57,669 nucleotides of DNA from an uncultured Erysipelotrichaceae bacterium (GTDB lineage: Bacteria; Bacillota_I; Bacilli_A; RF39; UBA660), in assembly GCA_902795975.1 (NCBI GenBank), contig CADBNE010000008.1:1-57669 (forward strand), written 5' to 3'. Both the position numbers and the translations under genes were made by a program. The notes beneath the pieces were generated by a model. That model saw only the letters and a program-made list of their open reading frames with translations, searched no databases and was not told the DNA's origin. Below are positions 26,204 to 35,361 of this stretch, piece by piece (positions within the stretch are counted from its first letter, which is position 1; each line of letters opens with the position of its first letter).

Positions 26204-26722
26204 ATGAATGATATAAATTTAGCAGGAAACTCAAAAAGTTGTATAGATATTTTAGGTAATACATGGACTTATGATTGTATGGGATGTGCTGTTACAAGTG
26301 GAAATATAAAAGTTCCAGGAGGAGTAATATATGATGGAAAATATTGTATATTAGCATGTGATCCTGAAGTTCCAATTCCAGGATTTTTAATAGTAAATAT
26401 AAAAAGACATATTAAGTCATATAGAGAGTTAACAAAAGAAGAAAGATATGAAATAAGTGATGTTATATCATGTGCTGAAAATGCATTAAAAGATTTAAAT
26501 ATATGTAGTGAATTTACTTTAGTACAAGAAGAACGTTCTAGACATTTACATATATGGATATTTCCAAATTATGAATGGATGAATGAAAAATTTGATAAAG
26601 GGATAACTAATTTAAGAAGTATATGTGAATATGCTACAAACAATATTAAAGATATAGATAGTATTTTAGATGTTGTTAATAAAGTAAGACTATATTTTAA
26701 TGATAATTTTAATAAGGAGTAA
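26204..26722 (+). CDS. HIT family protein
   Basis: A 172-aa nucleotide-binding protein of the histidine triad superfamily. The signature is RSRHLHIWIFP: His114 and the nucleophilic His116 are present, while the third triad position is Trp. GVIYDGKYCILACDPEVPIP and GFLIVNIKRHIKSYREL match the HIT core strands. Likely reactions are hydrolysis of dinucleoside polyphosphates or nucleoside phosphoramidates. An N-terminal CMGC might bind metal. The alpha/beta hydrolase follows after 2 bases. Confidence 0.85.
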   Translation: MNDINLAGNSKSCIDILGNTWTYDCMGCAVTSGNIKVPGGVIYDGKYCILACDPEVPIPGFLIVNIKRHIKSYRELTKEERYEISDVISCAENALKDLNICSEFTLVQEERSRHLHIWIFPNYEWMNEKFDKGITNLRSICEYATNNIKDIDSILDVVNKVRLYFNDNFNKE

Positions 26723-26724
26723 TT

Positions 26725-27531
26725 ATGTTTAATAATGCTAAAAATTGTAAATTAAAAATAGATGATACTTATGTACAATATATTACTTTTGGAAAAGGAA
26801 GTAAGAATTTAATAATTCTTCCTGGTGTAGGTGATGGATTTAAAACAGTTAAGGGAACTGCTATTCCATTTTCTATATTGTATAAAAAATATGCTAAAGA
26901 TTATAAAGTATATGTATTTAGTAGAAGAGATAAGTTAGAAGATAATTTTAGTGTAGATGATATGGCTAATGATATAATTAGCCATATGAAACAATTAAAT
27001 ATAAATAAAACTTCTATAATTGGTGTTTCACAAGGTGGGATGATAGCGCAATCTGTTGCTCTTAAAGCACCTGAATTAATTGAAAAATTAGTATTAGTTG
27101 TTACAACATCTAGATCAAATGATATATTAAATGATTCAATTAATAGATGGATTTTACAAGCAAAAAATAGAGATTATAAAGGTATTATGATTTCTACAGC
27201 AGAAAAATCATATACAGGAAAGTACTTAGAAAAAAGTAAAAAGATATATAAGTTTTTATCATTATTTGGGAAAAATGCTACATACGATAGATTTATTATC
27301 GAAGCTAAGGCTTGTCTTGGACATAATGTTTATGATAGACTAAATAATATTACATGTCCTACACTAGTAATAGGTGGAAGAAAAGATAAAGTATTGGGTT
27401 GTGATGCTTCTGTAGAGATAAGTAATCAGATAAATAATAGTGAGTTATATATATATGAAGAATATAGTCATGGGCTATATGAACAAGCAAAGGATTTTAA
27501 TGATAGAGTATTAAATTTTTTAAATAAATAA
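26725..27531 (+). CDS. Alpha/beta hydrolase
   Basis: A 268-aa cytoplasmic hydrolase with a complete triad: Ser102 in the nucleophile elbow GVSQGG, Asp221 in GGRKDKVLG and His249 in EYSHGLYE. The oxyanion region is ILPGVGDG near residue 36. The layout resembles carboxylesterase/peptidase-33-like enzymes; the substrate is unknown. It is in an operon with the HIT protein gene (2-base gap, AAGGAG before the ATG). Confidence 0.9.
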   Translation: MFNNAKNCKLKIDDTYVQYITFGKGSKNLIILPGVGDGFKTVKGTAIPFSILYKKYAKDYKVYVFSRRDKLEDNFSVDDMANDIISHMKQLNINKTSIIGVSQGGMIAQSVALKAPELIEKLVLVVTTSRSNDILNDSINRWILQAKNRDYKGIMISTAEKSYTGKYLEKSKKIYKFLSLFGKNATYDRFIIEAKACLGHNVYDRLNNITCPTLVIGGRKDKVLGCDASVEISNQINNSELYIYEEYSHGLYEQAKDFNDRVLNFLNK

Positions 27532-27553
27532 TTAATATGCTAGGGGGGATATT

Positions 27554-28417
27554 ATGTATTTACCATTTAATAAAAATATAGTAAATGATAGAGAATTAAC
27601 AAGTGAAAATTTTAATGGTTGTAGTACTTTTGTAGGTTTTATTACTCCGTTAACAGCACTATCAATAGAAAGAAAGTTTCCTTTTGGTATAGGTGGTCAT
27701 GATTGTAATTCATTTACAAATAAATTTTATAAATATTTTATAAAAAGATATTATGATTGTTATATACATGGTAATAAAGAAATGCAAGATAAAGCAGAAA
27801 GAGAAACAATAGAGTTTAAGATGGATGATTTAAAAGAAGCATTAGAAAGTAAAAAAAGTACTAAAGAGTTTGATTATAGAAATGGTTTTTATTATAGTGA
27901 TTATAATGAAGTAGAATTAAGAATGTATCAATTCTTTTATAATTGTTATTCAAATGGATTATTTTCAGAAGGATATGGTAAAGAAATATTATTTATGGAT
28001 TTTGAAATATTTGAAGAACAAATTAGACATTCTATTAATAAGATATATGGTGCTAATTATTCAGATGTATATGATGAAATTGAATATAGATATAAACAAT
28101 ATGTAAATAGTAAAATGTTAGATATTATTAAAGAAACTTATATACAGTATTTAGGACTACATTCAGTAGAAAGAACTAAAAAGACTATTACAACATCAAA
28201 TAGTAATATATATGAAACATTTTATAATTATTTATTAAATGATTATACTATATATCAAATACCTAGTATGGTATTTGATGAGAAAAATAAAAAGTATGTA
28301 GAATATAATCCTAATAGATATTTTTTATCTAGTAAAGAACAAAAATTAAAAGAAGAAATTGAATCAATTAAAAGACTAGTAAAAGTTAATGATAGATATA
28401 AATATTATAGAGAATAA
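27554..28417 (+). CDS. Hypothetical protein
   Basis: A 287-aa soluble, Tyr-rich protein of unknown family. The N-terminal part has FVGFITPLTALSIERKFPFG and GGHDCNSFTNKFYKYF; the rest is helical, with many aromatic and charged residues and a coiled end (KEQKLKEEIESIKRLVKV). No signal peptide or membrane segment is present. A strong ribosome site, AGGGGGG, lies 8 bases before ATG 27554. It is probably co-transcribed with the hydrolase and ends at a terminator. Confidence 0.65.
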   Translation: MYLPFNKNIVNDRELTSENFNGCSTFVGFITPLTALSIERKFPFGIGGHDCNSFTNKFYKYFIKRYYDCYIHGNKEMQDKAERETIEFKMDDLKEALESKKSTKEFDYRNGFYYSDYNEVELRMYQFFYNCYSNGLFSEGYGKEILFMDFEIFEEQIRHSINKIYGANYSDVYDEIEYRYKQYVNSKMLDIIKETYIQYLGLHSVERTKKTITTSNSNIYETFYNYLLNDYTIYQIPSMVFDEKNKKYVEYNPNRYFLSSKEQKLKEEIESIKRLVKVNDRYKYYRE

Positions 28418-28433
28418 TTATATATAGATTTAT

Positions 28434-28456
28434 AAACAGATTTTATCTGTTTTTTT
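28434..28456 (+). terminator. Terminator
   Basis: AAACAGA and TCTGTTT stem, followed by T's to 28456. The next promoter begins immediately. Confidence 0.8.
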
Positions 28457-28457
28457 A

Positions 28458-28466
28458 TGATATAAT
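28458..28466 (+). promoter_or_regulatory. Extended -10 promoter (TGATATAAT) abutting the terminator
   Basis: It begins two bases after the preceding T-run and drives the HD-domain gene at 28502. Confidence 0.6.
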
Positions 28467-28501
28467 TATTAGTAGTTGAGATAAATAGATAGGGAAGTTT
28501 T

Positions 28502-29062
28502 ATGGATATAAATGAATTATATGAAATATTATTAAGTGAAAAACCTAGTACAGGTATAATATTAAATGAAGATAGAATATTTGCCATGATACCAGAATTA
28601 GAAGAATGTAAAGGTTTTAATCAAAATAGTGTATGGCATATATATGATGTATATAATCATATATTAAAAGTAGTTGATAATGTACCTTGTAATTTACCTT
28701 TAAGATTAGCAGCACTTTTTCATGATGCTGGTAAACCAAAAAGATATACAGAAGATGAAAGAGGTGGACATTTTTATGGACATTGGGAAGAGTCAAGAAA
28801 AATATTTTATAGGTTTGCTGAAGAGAATAGATTAAATGTTAATTTAGAATTATTAGTTTCTAAATTAATATTACATCACGATATAAATTTAGAAAAAATG
28901 ACTGATGAAGGAATAAAACATTTATTAGAAATATTTAGTAAAGAAGAATTAGAAATGTTATTTGAATTAAAAAAAGCAGATCTTTTAGCACAAAATTCAG
29001 AATATCATTATTTATTAGATACATATGAAAATCAAAAACAAAAATTAATGAAAAAATATTAG
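28502..29062 (+). CDS. HD-domain phosphohydrolase
   Basis: A 186-aa metal-dependent phosphohydrolase. HD-superfamily ligands are seen in WHIYDVYNH, LRLAALFHDAGKPKRY (His74, Asp75), HFYGHWEESRK and ILHHD. The PELEECKGFNQ lead-in and the GHFYGH pattern are those of the C-terminal HD domain of bacterial CCA-adding enzymes, but the nucleotidyltransferase half is absent, so this is a stand-alone HD. 2'-nucleotidase or 2',3'-cyclic phosphodiesterase activity is plausible (inference). The next gene follows after 14 bases. Confidence 0.85.
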   Translation: MDINELYEILLSEKPSTGIILNEDRIFAMIPELEECKGFNQNSVWHIYDVYNHILKVVDNVPCNLPLRLAALFHDAGKPKRYTEDERGGHFYGHWEESRKIFYRFAEENRLNVNLELLVSKLILHHDINLEKMTDEGIKHLLEIFSKEELEMLFELKKADLLAQNSEYHYLLDTYENQKQKLMKKY

Positions 29063-29076
29063 ATAGGAGAGGTATA

Positions 29077-30309
29077 ATGCCTTCAGCACGTATACATGAA
29101 TCAATAATAAGAGAGATAAATGCATATTATAATTATGATGATTTACTATTGAGAATAGGTACTGTAAGTCCTGATTGTTGGAGAAATTCTGGAGAAAAGA
29201 ATAAATATTTAACACATTTTTGGAATCATAGAATAAAAAGTGGAGAAGCAAATGATTATTTAGAATTTTATTTAAAATATTATAATGATTTGAATAATCC
29301 ATTTACATTTGGATATTTAGTACATTTAATAGTTGATCAATATTGGAAAACATATATTAGTCCTAAATATCAATTTGTTAAGGATGGTAAGACTTATTAT
29401 AATTTAAAAGATGGTACAGTATATGAGGAAAAAGAAGATGAATATTTTGGCTATCATGAATCAAAAAAAATACAAAAGCTTTTAGCACGTCATTATAATT
29501 TAGGAACATTTCCTATAAATAGTGAAGAAATAAATAATTTTAAATGTAATATTGATGAATTAAATTTAAAAGGATTATTTGGTAGTCATGGTACTTTAAA
29601 TTATATAAATAATAATTTAGTTCCAGATAGTAATTTAGAAGAATCTAAGTTGGTTAATTTAGAAGATGTATTAAATGATATATATGAGACAACTAACTTT
29701 GTAAAAGAAGAATTAAAAAGATTAGATATAATAAAAAAAGAAAATGATTCAAAAATAAAGATTGCTATTGATATAGATGATACTATATTAAATACTAAAG
29801 AATTAAAAGATTATTATTGGAATATATATTTAAATGAAAATCCTAGTATTGATCCAAATAAAAATTATGTTTGGGGAGATATAGAACTTGCTAATTTTTG
29901 GACAGAATATCGGGAAAAAATGGCTTTTGGTAAAGTTAAAGATGGTGTACAAGATGCTATAAATAGTTTAATTAATAAAGATTATATAGTTGATTTATTA
30001 TCGGCAAGACCACTTGATAAATATGCACCATTGAAACCTAAAATGGTAAAATATTTTGAAGATAATAATATAAATTATAATTATTTACATTTGGGATTTC
30101 ATTCTAAATCGAAATTTTTAAAAGAACATAATTATAATATATTAATTGATAATGATATAGAAAATGTTAAAGAGGCATCTAATGTTGGTGTTATAGCAAT
30201 TCTATATGGAAAAAATGATATGTATGATGGATATCAAACTGATAATTGGAATGAAATACCAAAAATAATAGATTTAATTTTAAATAAAACAAGTAAAAAA
30301 ATTAATTAA
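29077..30309 (+). CDS. Fusion of zinc-dependent phospholipase C-like and HAD phosphatase domains
   Basis: A 410-aa protein with two parts. Residues 1-215 resemble the all-helical zinc-dependent PLC/S1-P1-like fold: RIHESIIREI, GTVSPDCWRNSG, THFWNHR and FGYLVHLIVDQYW supply the spaced His and Asp ligands. Residues 225-405 are a HAD phosphatase: KIAIDIDDTIL holds the nucleophile Asp232 and acid Asp234, DLLSARP is motif II, and NILIDNDIENV is motif IV, as in NT5C-type 5'-nucleotidases. There is no signal peptide, so it is cytoplasmic. A role in hydrolysing nucleotides or phosphate esters is inferred. It is in an operon with the HD gene. Confidence 0.8.
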   Translation: MPSARIHESIIREINAYYNYDDLLLRIGTVSPDCWRNSGEKNKYLTHFWNHRIKSGEANDYLEFYLKYYNDLNNPFTFGYLVHLIVDQYWKTYISPKYQFVKDGKTYYNLKDGTVYEEKEDEYFGYHESKKIQKLLARHYNLGTFPINSEEINNFKCNIDELNLKGLFGSHGTLNYINNNLVPDSNLEESKLVNLEDVLNDIYETTNFVKEELKRLDIIKKENDSKIKIAIDIDDTILNTKELKDYYWNIYLNENPSIDPNKNYVWGDIELANFWTEYREKMAFGKVKDGVQDAINSLINKDYIVDLLSARPLDKYAPLKPKMVKYFEDNNINYNYLHLGFHSKSKFLKEHNYNILIDNDIENVKEASNVGVIAILYGKNDMYDGYQTDNWNEIPKIIDLILNKTSKKIN

Positions 30310-30366
30310 CTATTGAAGAATATATACTTAATTTGTATAATAAAATTATGAAGGAGAGGTTTAGGT

Positions 30367-31098
30367 ATGGGATATAAGTATAAAATAGATGATTCAACAG
30401 GAAAGGCATTAGGTGAAGAATTAGAAAAATATAAATGTATTTTTTCTAAAAATTTATATAATTATTTAGAATCAATAGTAAATTTAGAAGTATCAGCACT
30501 TCGTCAAGATAATATTACTTCTGAACAAGTTTCTGCACTTTCAGAATTTAAGATATTTAAAGAAATATTATATTATAATATTTGTGCTAGAGCACTTAAA
30601 TATAAAGAGTCAGATAATGTTAAATATTATGTTGATGATTTTTGGAAAACATTTGGAATTAATTATGGTGATGTAGTAAATAATGTTTCTTTAATTAATG
30701 TTAATCAAACTGATAGTTATAATGTTAATGTTAGTTTAGGATATTTTTATGAACCAACATTTGAAGATGTTGTTATGTCATATAATGATAAAATTGAATC
30801 TTTAGAAGAATCAATTGCTTCATATAGAAAGAATTTTAGAGGAACTAATGGTTCATCAAATTCTGAGGAATTATGTAAAAGATTAAAAAATTATTCATTA
30901 GAAGATTTAGAAAAAATTTGGATTAGAGAATTAGAATTTGCTAAAAGACAAAATGACTTTTATAAGAAATTTATGGATGATACAAATTTAGAATATACAT
31001 CTGATTTTGAATTAATGAATGATGGTTCATTAATTTTGGCAGAAGATGCTTGTAAAATATATATTAAAAAGCAAGTAAAAACTCCTATTTATAGATAG
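30367..31098 (+). CDS. Hypothetical protein
   Basis: A 243-aa soluble, acidic, mostly helical protein, with a charged helix around residues 145-160 (YNDKIESLEESIASYRKN). No recognised domain, signal peptide or membrane segment. GGAGAGG precedes ATG 30367. It is expressed alone or with the upstream unit and ends at a terminator shared with the reverse-strand flippase gene. Confidence 0.65.
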   Translation: MGYKYKIDDSTGKALGEELEKYKCIFSKNLYNYLESIVNLEVSALRQDNITSEQVSALSEFKIFKEILYYNICARALKYKESDNVKYYVDDFWKTFGINYGDVVNNVSLINVNQTDSYNVNVSLGYFYEPTFEDVVMSYNDKIESLEESIASYRKNFRGTNGSSNSEELCKRLKNYSLEDLEKIWIRELEFAKRQNDFYKKFMDDTNLEYTSDFELMNDGSLILAEDACKIYIKKQVKTPIYR

Positions 31099-31107
31099 GA
31101 GTTTTTT
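31077..31107. terminator. Bidirectional terminator
   Basis: ACTCCTAT and ATAGGAGT stem with A's on the left and T's on the right, ending both the 243-aa gene (+) and the flippase gene (-). Confidence 0.9.
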
Positions 31108-32747
31108 TAATCTTCTTTTAATTTAATTAAACCAAATGTACATTTTTTTACTAGAGTTGCAACTGTCTTTTTACCCATTATTTTATCTAATAATCCTAAT
31201 TTGATAGATATAACTATATATGTAGTAGCACCAATAACAAAGTTAATAAGTATTTTAATAATTGCAGATGATCTTCTATAATCATTAAATACAAATACTT
31301 TATTTATAATTAATAAAATTACTAACATACTAATTGCAGGTATTAATGTTTTACACCATAATTCAAAAGCTTCTCTATATGAGTATTTAGATTCTTTTCT
31401 AAGTAATATTAATCCTACAAATGCTGATGCTGAGAATCCTATAATTGAAGCTGTTAAACTTCCTAAATAAGTAGGTATTCCTATTTTATTATAGAATAAC
31501 ATAATAGGTACATCTAATAATGCATTAATTAAGAAACCTAGTCCTGATACTTTATATACTGAACTATATTTATTAACACTTTGACATATAGCTGATATAG
31601 TTAAATATATGTTAGCACATAGTGCTGAATAGGCAGCTAAACTAAGTATTTCACCACCTATAGGATTTGTATCATAGAATAGAGTCCAAATACTATGAGA
31701 TAATATTGATACACCTATACTTAATGGTAATGATATAAATACTATCATAGCTAAAGCTTTATTAATTTTATTTTCAACTTCTTCATGATCTTTTTTAGCA
31801 AATGCAGATACTATAGTAGGTACTAAACTCATTGTTAATCCCATTACCATAGCATTTATTACCATACATATTTTAGGTGCTAAAGTAGCTATAGATGATG
31901 CTATATATTCTACTTCATGAGGATCTACATTTAAGCTTTCTAATGTTCTTAATACTAATATTTGATCTGTTTCATTATATATAGTAGTTATTATACTTAT
32001 TACAACAAAAGGTAATGCATAAATAACTATTTTCTTTAATATTTCTTTATTACTTATATTTTCGTTTGTTTTTTCTACATTGAGTAGTTTTTCTTTCTTT
32101 ATAACTCTTCTAAGATATATATATGCTCCAAGTCCTCCAAAGAATGCACCTGTAAGAGCTATACCTACAGCAAGTGATAATGTTCCATTTAATGTTTTTC
32201 TTACTAAGAATGAACCAACAAGTATAATTAATATTCTTATTACTTGTTCTATAAGTTGACTCATTGATGATGCACTTATAAATTTATGTCCTTGTAAATA
32301 TCCTTTAGTAATACTTAAGAATGGAATTAATAATACTGAAGGTGATATACATCTTATAACAAATGCTATATCCTTATATGTATTTGTTCCTTTTAAATTA
32401 CCAATAATAAATTTACCTATTTCTTCAGCAAATACAAATAATATTAGGAATGAAACGATAGATATTATTGTAATTAAATTTCTTCCAATTTTGTACGCTC
32501 GTATTTTAGCATCATTATATCCTAATGTATTATATTCAGATATTATTTTAGCAATCGCATCGGGTAATCCTGCACTAGATATACTTAAGAATATTAAATA
32601 TATATTATATGCATAACTATATAATGCTGTTCCATCAGAACCTACTATTTGATAAAATGGAATAACATATAACATTCCAAGTATCTTTATAATAATTATT
32701 ATTGAAGTAGCTATTAATGTTCCTTCTATAAAACCATTTTTCTTCAT
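31107..32747 (-). CDS. SpoVB/MurJ-type lipid flippase (MOP superfamily)
   Basis: A 546-aa polytopic membrane protein with about 14 transmembrane segments. The N-terminal pattern (GTLIATSIIIIIKILGMLYV, then PFYQIVGSDGTALYSYAYNI) and SSAGLPDAIAKIISEYN are typical of the SpoVB/YtgP branch of the MATE-like MVF family, which moves lipid-linked peptidoglycan or polysaccharide precursors. AAAGGAG lies at a good distance before its ATG on the reverse strand. A TGATATACT extended -10 is upstream (32782-32790). It could be the cell's lipid II flippase or a paralogue. Confidence 0.88.
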   Translation of the reverse strand: MKKNGFIEGTLIATSIIIIIKILGMLYVIPFYQIVGSDGTALYSYAYNIYLIFLSISSAGLPDAIAKIISEYNTLGYNDAKIRAYKIGRNLITIISIVSFLILFVFAEEIGKFIIGNLKGTNTYKDIAFVIRCISPSVLLIPFLSITKGYLQGHKFISASSMSQLIEQVIRILIILVGSFLVRKTLNGTLSLAVGIALTGAFFGGLGAYIYLRRVIKKEKLLNVEKTNENISNKEILKKIVIYALPFVVISIITTIYNETDQILVLRTLESLNVDPHEVEYIASSIATLAPKICMVINAMVMGLTMSLVPTIVSAFAKKDHEEVENKINKALAMIVFISLPLSIGVSILSHSIWTLFYDTNPIGGEILSLAAYSALCANIYLTISAICQSVNKYSSVYKVSGLGFLINALLDVPIMLFYNKIGIPTYLGSLTASIIGFSASAFVGLILLRKESKYSYREAFELWCKTLIPAISMLVILLIINKVFVFNDYRRSSAIIKILINFVIGATTYIVISIKLGLLDKIMGKKTVATLVKKCTFGLIKLKED

Positions 32748-32781
32748 ATTATCTCCTTTATTTTTTCTCTTTGCTTACTAA

Positions 32782-32790
32782 AGTATATCA
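32782..32790 (-). promoter_or_regulatory. Extended -10 promoter for the flippase gene
   Basis: Read on the reverse strand: TG-A-TATACT, 34 bases before the start codon. Confidence 0.5.
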
Positions 32791-32862
32791 AATATTTTAC
32801 ATAAAGTGAATATTTATTAAGTTAACAATTTATCAATTTACTGTAAATTTTTAATATAAGTA

Positions 32863-32871
32863 TGATATAAT
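32863..32871 (+). promoter_or_regulatory. Extended -10 promoter (TGATATAAT)
   Basis: It points to a decayed frame at 32899-32997 and the membrane gene at 33025. A ribosome-like GGGGGA follows at 32885-32890. Confidence 0.5.
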
Positions 32872-32898
32872 TATATTGAAAATAGGGGGAAGTATTAA

Positions 32899-32997
32899 AA
32901 GACACAATATAATTTTTATGAATTATATGATGCTAATAACAATATTATTTGAATAATATATATTACTAATGATTCTATAGAAGATAAAATAATTTAA
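32899..32997 (+). pseudogene. Possible gene remnant with internal stop
   Basis: The frame reads KTQYNFYELYDANNNII, a TGA stop (32950-32952), then IIYITNDSIEDKII and TAA. It has no start codon but follows a promoter and a GGGGGA element, as if the 5' end of a small gene has been lost. Otherwise the 32748-33024 gap holds only the two divergent promoters. Confidence 0.35.
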
Positions 32998-33024
32998 ATA
33001 TAAAAAAATAAAGTAGGAGGTTGT

Positions 33025-33681
33025 ATGAAAAAAATTAAAATATCATTAATTTTAAATTTACTTATAGTATTATTTGTATCCATAGGAACAGTACTTATGT
33101 TTCTAGGAATAAAATTTATGCCTGATAAAACTTTATTACAAACTTCTAAAATGGGAATGTTTAAGTTTTATACTGTAGATTCAAATATACTTATAGGAAT
33201 TATTTCTTTAATACTTTCAATTAAAGAAATAAAATTATTAAAAAATAAAATAGAAGAAATACCAAAATCAGTATATGTTTTAAAATTAGTTGGAACATCA
33301 TCTATAGCAATTACATTTTTAGTTACATTATTATTTTTAGCACCACAATATGGTTTTTATGAAATGTATAATAATAGTAATTTATTCTTTCATTTAATAG
33401 TTCCTGTTTTAGCACTTATTTCGTTTATATTATTTGAAAAATTTGAAAGTAAATATAAATATACATTGTATGGATTAATACCTATGGTATTATATTCATT
33501 ATATTATTGTGCTACAATATTTTATCATTTTAATGGTAAAGAGTCATTGCTAAAATATGATTTTTATGGCTTTTTACATGGTAATATAAATAATGTATAC
33601 ATATCATTACCTTTAATGTTTATTATTGGTTATGTGGTAAATATATTAATCCTATTTTTAAATAAAAAGTTTGCTAAGTAG
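33025..33681 (+). CDS. Polytopic membrane protein (Pr6Pr/FAR-17a-like)
   Basis: A 218-aa protein with six predicted transmembrane segments. MFKFYTVDSNILIGIISLIL and NLFFHLIVPVLALISFILFE resemble the Pr6Pr/AIG1-FAR-17a-like membrane family (an Asn-rich TxxSN and FxHxxxP pattern). AIG1-type homologues hydrolyse fatty-acid esters, but bacterial function is unproven. GGAGG precedes ATG 33025. It ends at a terminator. Confidence 0.7.
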   Translation: MKKIKISLILNLLIVLFVSIGTVLMFLGIKFMPDKTLLQTSKMGMFKFYTVDSNILIGIISLILSIKEIKLLKNKIEEIPKSVYVLKLVGTSSIAITFLVTLLFLAPQYGFYEMYNNSNLFFHLIVPVLALISFILFEKFESKYKYTLYGLIPMVLYSLYYCATIFYHFNGKESLLKYDFYGFLHGNINNVYISLPLMFIIGYVVNILILFLNKKFAK

Positions 33682-33703
33682 AATGCTTTTATGCATTCTT
33701 TTT
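33681..33703 (+). terminator. Terminator after the membrane protein gene
   Basis: GAATGC and GCATTC stem, then T's. Confidence 0.8.
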
Positions 33704-33705
33704 AT

Positions 33706-33734
33706 TTGACTTTTAATATTATTTATAATAAAAT
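33706..33734 (+). promoter_or_regulatory. Promoter of the coiled-coil gene
   Basis: TTGACT (33706-33711), a 17-base spacer and TAAAAT (33729-33734) lie just after the terminator and 24 bases before ATG 33759. Confidence 0.55.
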
Positions 33735-33758
33735 ATTTCAAAAAAAAGAGGGGATAAT

Positions 33759-34847
33759 ATGTATATATATGGGTTAGGAGAAAATACTAAAAATTTAATT
33801 ATTAAATTATTAGATGAAATAGATAATAAAAAGAAAAATATAAAGGAAAATAGAAGATTAATAGAACAATATTTAAAATTAGTTAAATTATTAAATAAAA
33901 TAATTCCATTATATGAAAATGAAAGAGCAGAAGTATTAGATTTTTTAAAAAATTATAATGATTCAGGATTAAAAGAATATGATTGCTTATGTACTAAAAT
34001 AAAAGAAATAAATAGTCATAGTTTAAATAAAGGAATAAAAGATGATAGCATTTTATCTAGGTTTAGTTATATACTTAGTTTTTTAGAAAATGGAGATTTT
34101 GTAGATGAAACAAATGCTATATGTTTTACAGATAAAAAATCTAATATTGAGTTACTTAATATACCTTTAGTAAACGAAACATGTGCTATATATAATGATA
34201 ATGATTTTTTGAATGAATATAGAAATGTTAATAATCAATATAAATATTTTATTAAGTTAAAAGAATTTATTAATAAGTATTTAAGTTATCAAGCTTCTTT
34301 AAAAAATAAAAAGTTAACTATTACTGAAAGAAGTTGTATAAAGAACGAAATAAGTTTTTATTCTAAAGAAATCAGAATAACAAAATCTATTATTAAAGAT
34401 TTCTTAGATGAAGATCCAAGTTTAAAGAAAAAATTATTTGATATGTTTGATAATAATGAAAAAATGATTTGGTCTAAGTTAGTAGATAATGCTATTGATT
34501 TTTATGAAAATACTTATTTAAAGGAAACTATAGATAATTTAGCTGATACATTAGAAGAAAAAAATCAAAAATCAAAAGTTTATTGTAATAATATAAAAAT
34601 ATGTTTATATCAAAAAATTCAAAATAAAATAGATTTAATTAAGGATGATGCTACTTTTTTTGAACAAAAATATATATTAGATTATATAGATAGTATATAT
34701 CCAGGAATAAAAATGGAGTTGATTGATTCATTAATTAGTTGTGATATAGAAAGAATTAATTATTTAAAAAGTGTAATAGCATGTACATTATACTTAGAAG
34801 ATACTGATTATGAAGATAAAATAACAAATAAAATAAAATGCCTTTAA
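33759..34847 (+). CDS. Hypothetical helical/coiled-coil protein
   Basis: A 362-aa soluble protein, Lys/Glu/Asn/Ile-rich. Heptad-like helices occur at about 10-60 (KLLDEIDNKKKNIKENRRLI) and again near 255-290. No catalytic motif, signal peptide or membrane segment is seen, and no family is recognised. GAGGGG precedes ATG 33759. It is monocistronic, with its own promoter and terminator. Confidence 0.65.
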   Translation: MYIYGLGENTKNLIIKLLDEIDNKKKNIKENRRLIEQYLKLVKLLNKIIPLYENERAEVLDFLKNYNDSGLKEYDCLCTKIKEINSHSLNKGIKDDSILSRFSYILSFLENGDFVDETNAICFTDKKSNIELLNIPLVNETCAIYNDNDFLNEYRNVNNQYKYFIKLKEFINKYLSYQASLKNKKLTITERSCIKNEISFYSKEIRITKSIIKDFLDEDPSLKKKLFDMFDNNEKMIWSKLVDNAIDFYENTYLKETIDNLADTLEEKNQKSKVYCNNIKICLYQKIQNKIDLIKDDATFFEQKYILDYIDSIYPGIKMELIDSLISCDIERINYLKSVIACTLYLEDTDYEDKITNKIKCL

Positions 34848-34860
34848 TGGCATTTTTTTT
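34835..34860 (+). terminator. Terminator
   Basis: AAAATGCC and GGCATTTT stem running into T's; it spans the stop codon. Confidence 0.85.
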
Positions 34861-34868
34861 GTTTAGTA

Positions 34869-34877
34869 TGATATAAT
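34869..34877 (+). promoter_or_regulatory. Extended -10 promoter (TGATATAAT)
   Basis: It is 16 bases before ATG 34894. The predicted start coincides with GGGTGAT, leaving almost no leader; this argues against the alternative ATG at 34882. Confidence 0.6.
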
Positions 34878-34893
34878 CAATATGGGTGATAAT

Positions 34894-35361
34894 ATGAATA
34901 ATTATAATATTAATCCATTTGAAAAATTTAATAAAGAATGGGCATTAGTAACAGCAGGTACAAAAGATAAATTTAATTCCATGACTATATCATGGGGTTC
35001 TATGGGAACATTATGGTTTAAAGATATAATAACTATATATATAAGACCAAGTAGATATACATTTGAATTTTTAAATAATAATGATACATTTACTATTTCA
35101 TTTTATGATGAAAAATATAAAAATGAATTAGGCGTATTTGGTAAATATTCAGGTAGAGATACTAATAAATTAGAACTTACTAAATTTAATCCTAAAATAT
35201 TAGAAGATGGTATTACATATGAAGAAGCATATGAGACTATAGTGCTTAAGAAAATATATGTACAACAATTAGATAGTAATTGTTTTGTAAATAGTGAAGA
35301 TAATACATATAATAATGATGAACATTATATGATAATAGGAGAAGTAATAAGGAGGATATAA
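34894..35361 (+). CDS. Flavin reductase-like (FMN-binding split barrel) protein
   Basis: A 155-aa protein of the flavin reductase-like domain family. The order WALVTAGTKDKFNSMTISWG, then MGTLWFKDIITIYIRPSRYT, FTISFYDEKY and KYSGRDTNKLE matches the FMN-binding barrel. It probably uses NAD(P)H to reduce flavin or a flavin-dependent substrate. ATG 34894 is chosen over 34882 because the promoter and GGGTGAT lie directly before it. It overlaps the following RibD-C-like gene by one base (TAATG), so a joint role in flavin or pterin chemistry is plausible. Confidence 0.85.
   Translation: MNNYNINPFEKFNKEWALVTAGTKDKFNSMTISWGSMGTLWFKDIITIYIRPSRYTFEFLNNNDTFTISFYDEKYKNELGVFGKYSGRDTNKLELTKFNPKILEDGITYEEAYETIVLKKIYVQQLDSNCFVNSEDNTYNNDEHYMIIGEVIRRI

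Noticed and set aside
24160..31098. A defence island made of the macro, HD, HIT and deoxyribosyltransferase-like genes
   Set aside because: No nuclease, restriction enzyme, integrase or known defence core is present; the genes look like ordinary small-molecule enzymes with separate promoters.
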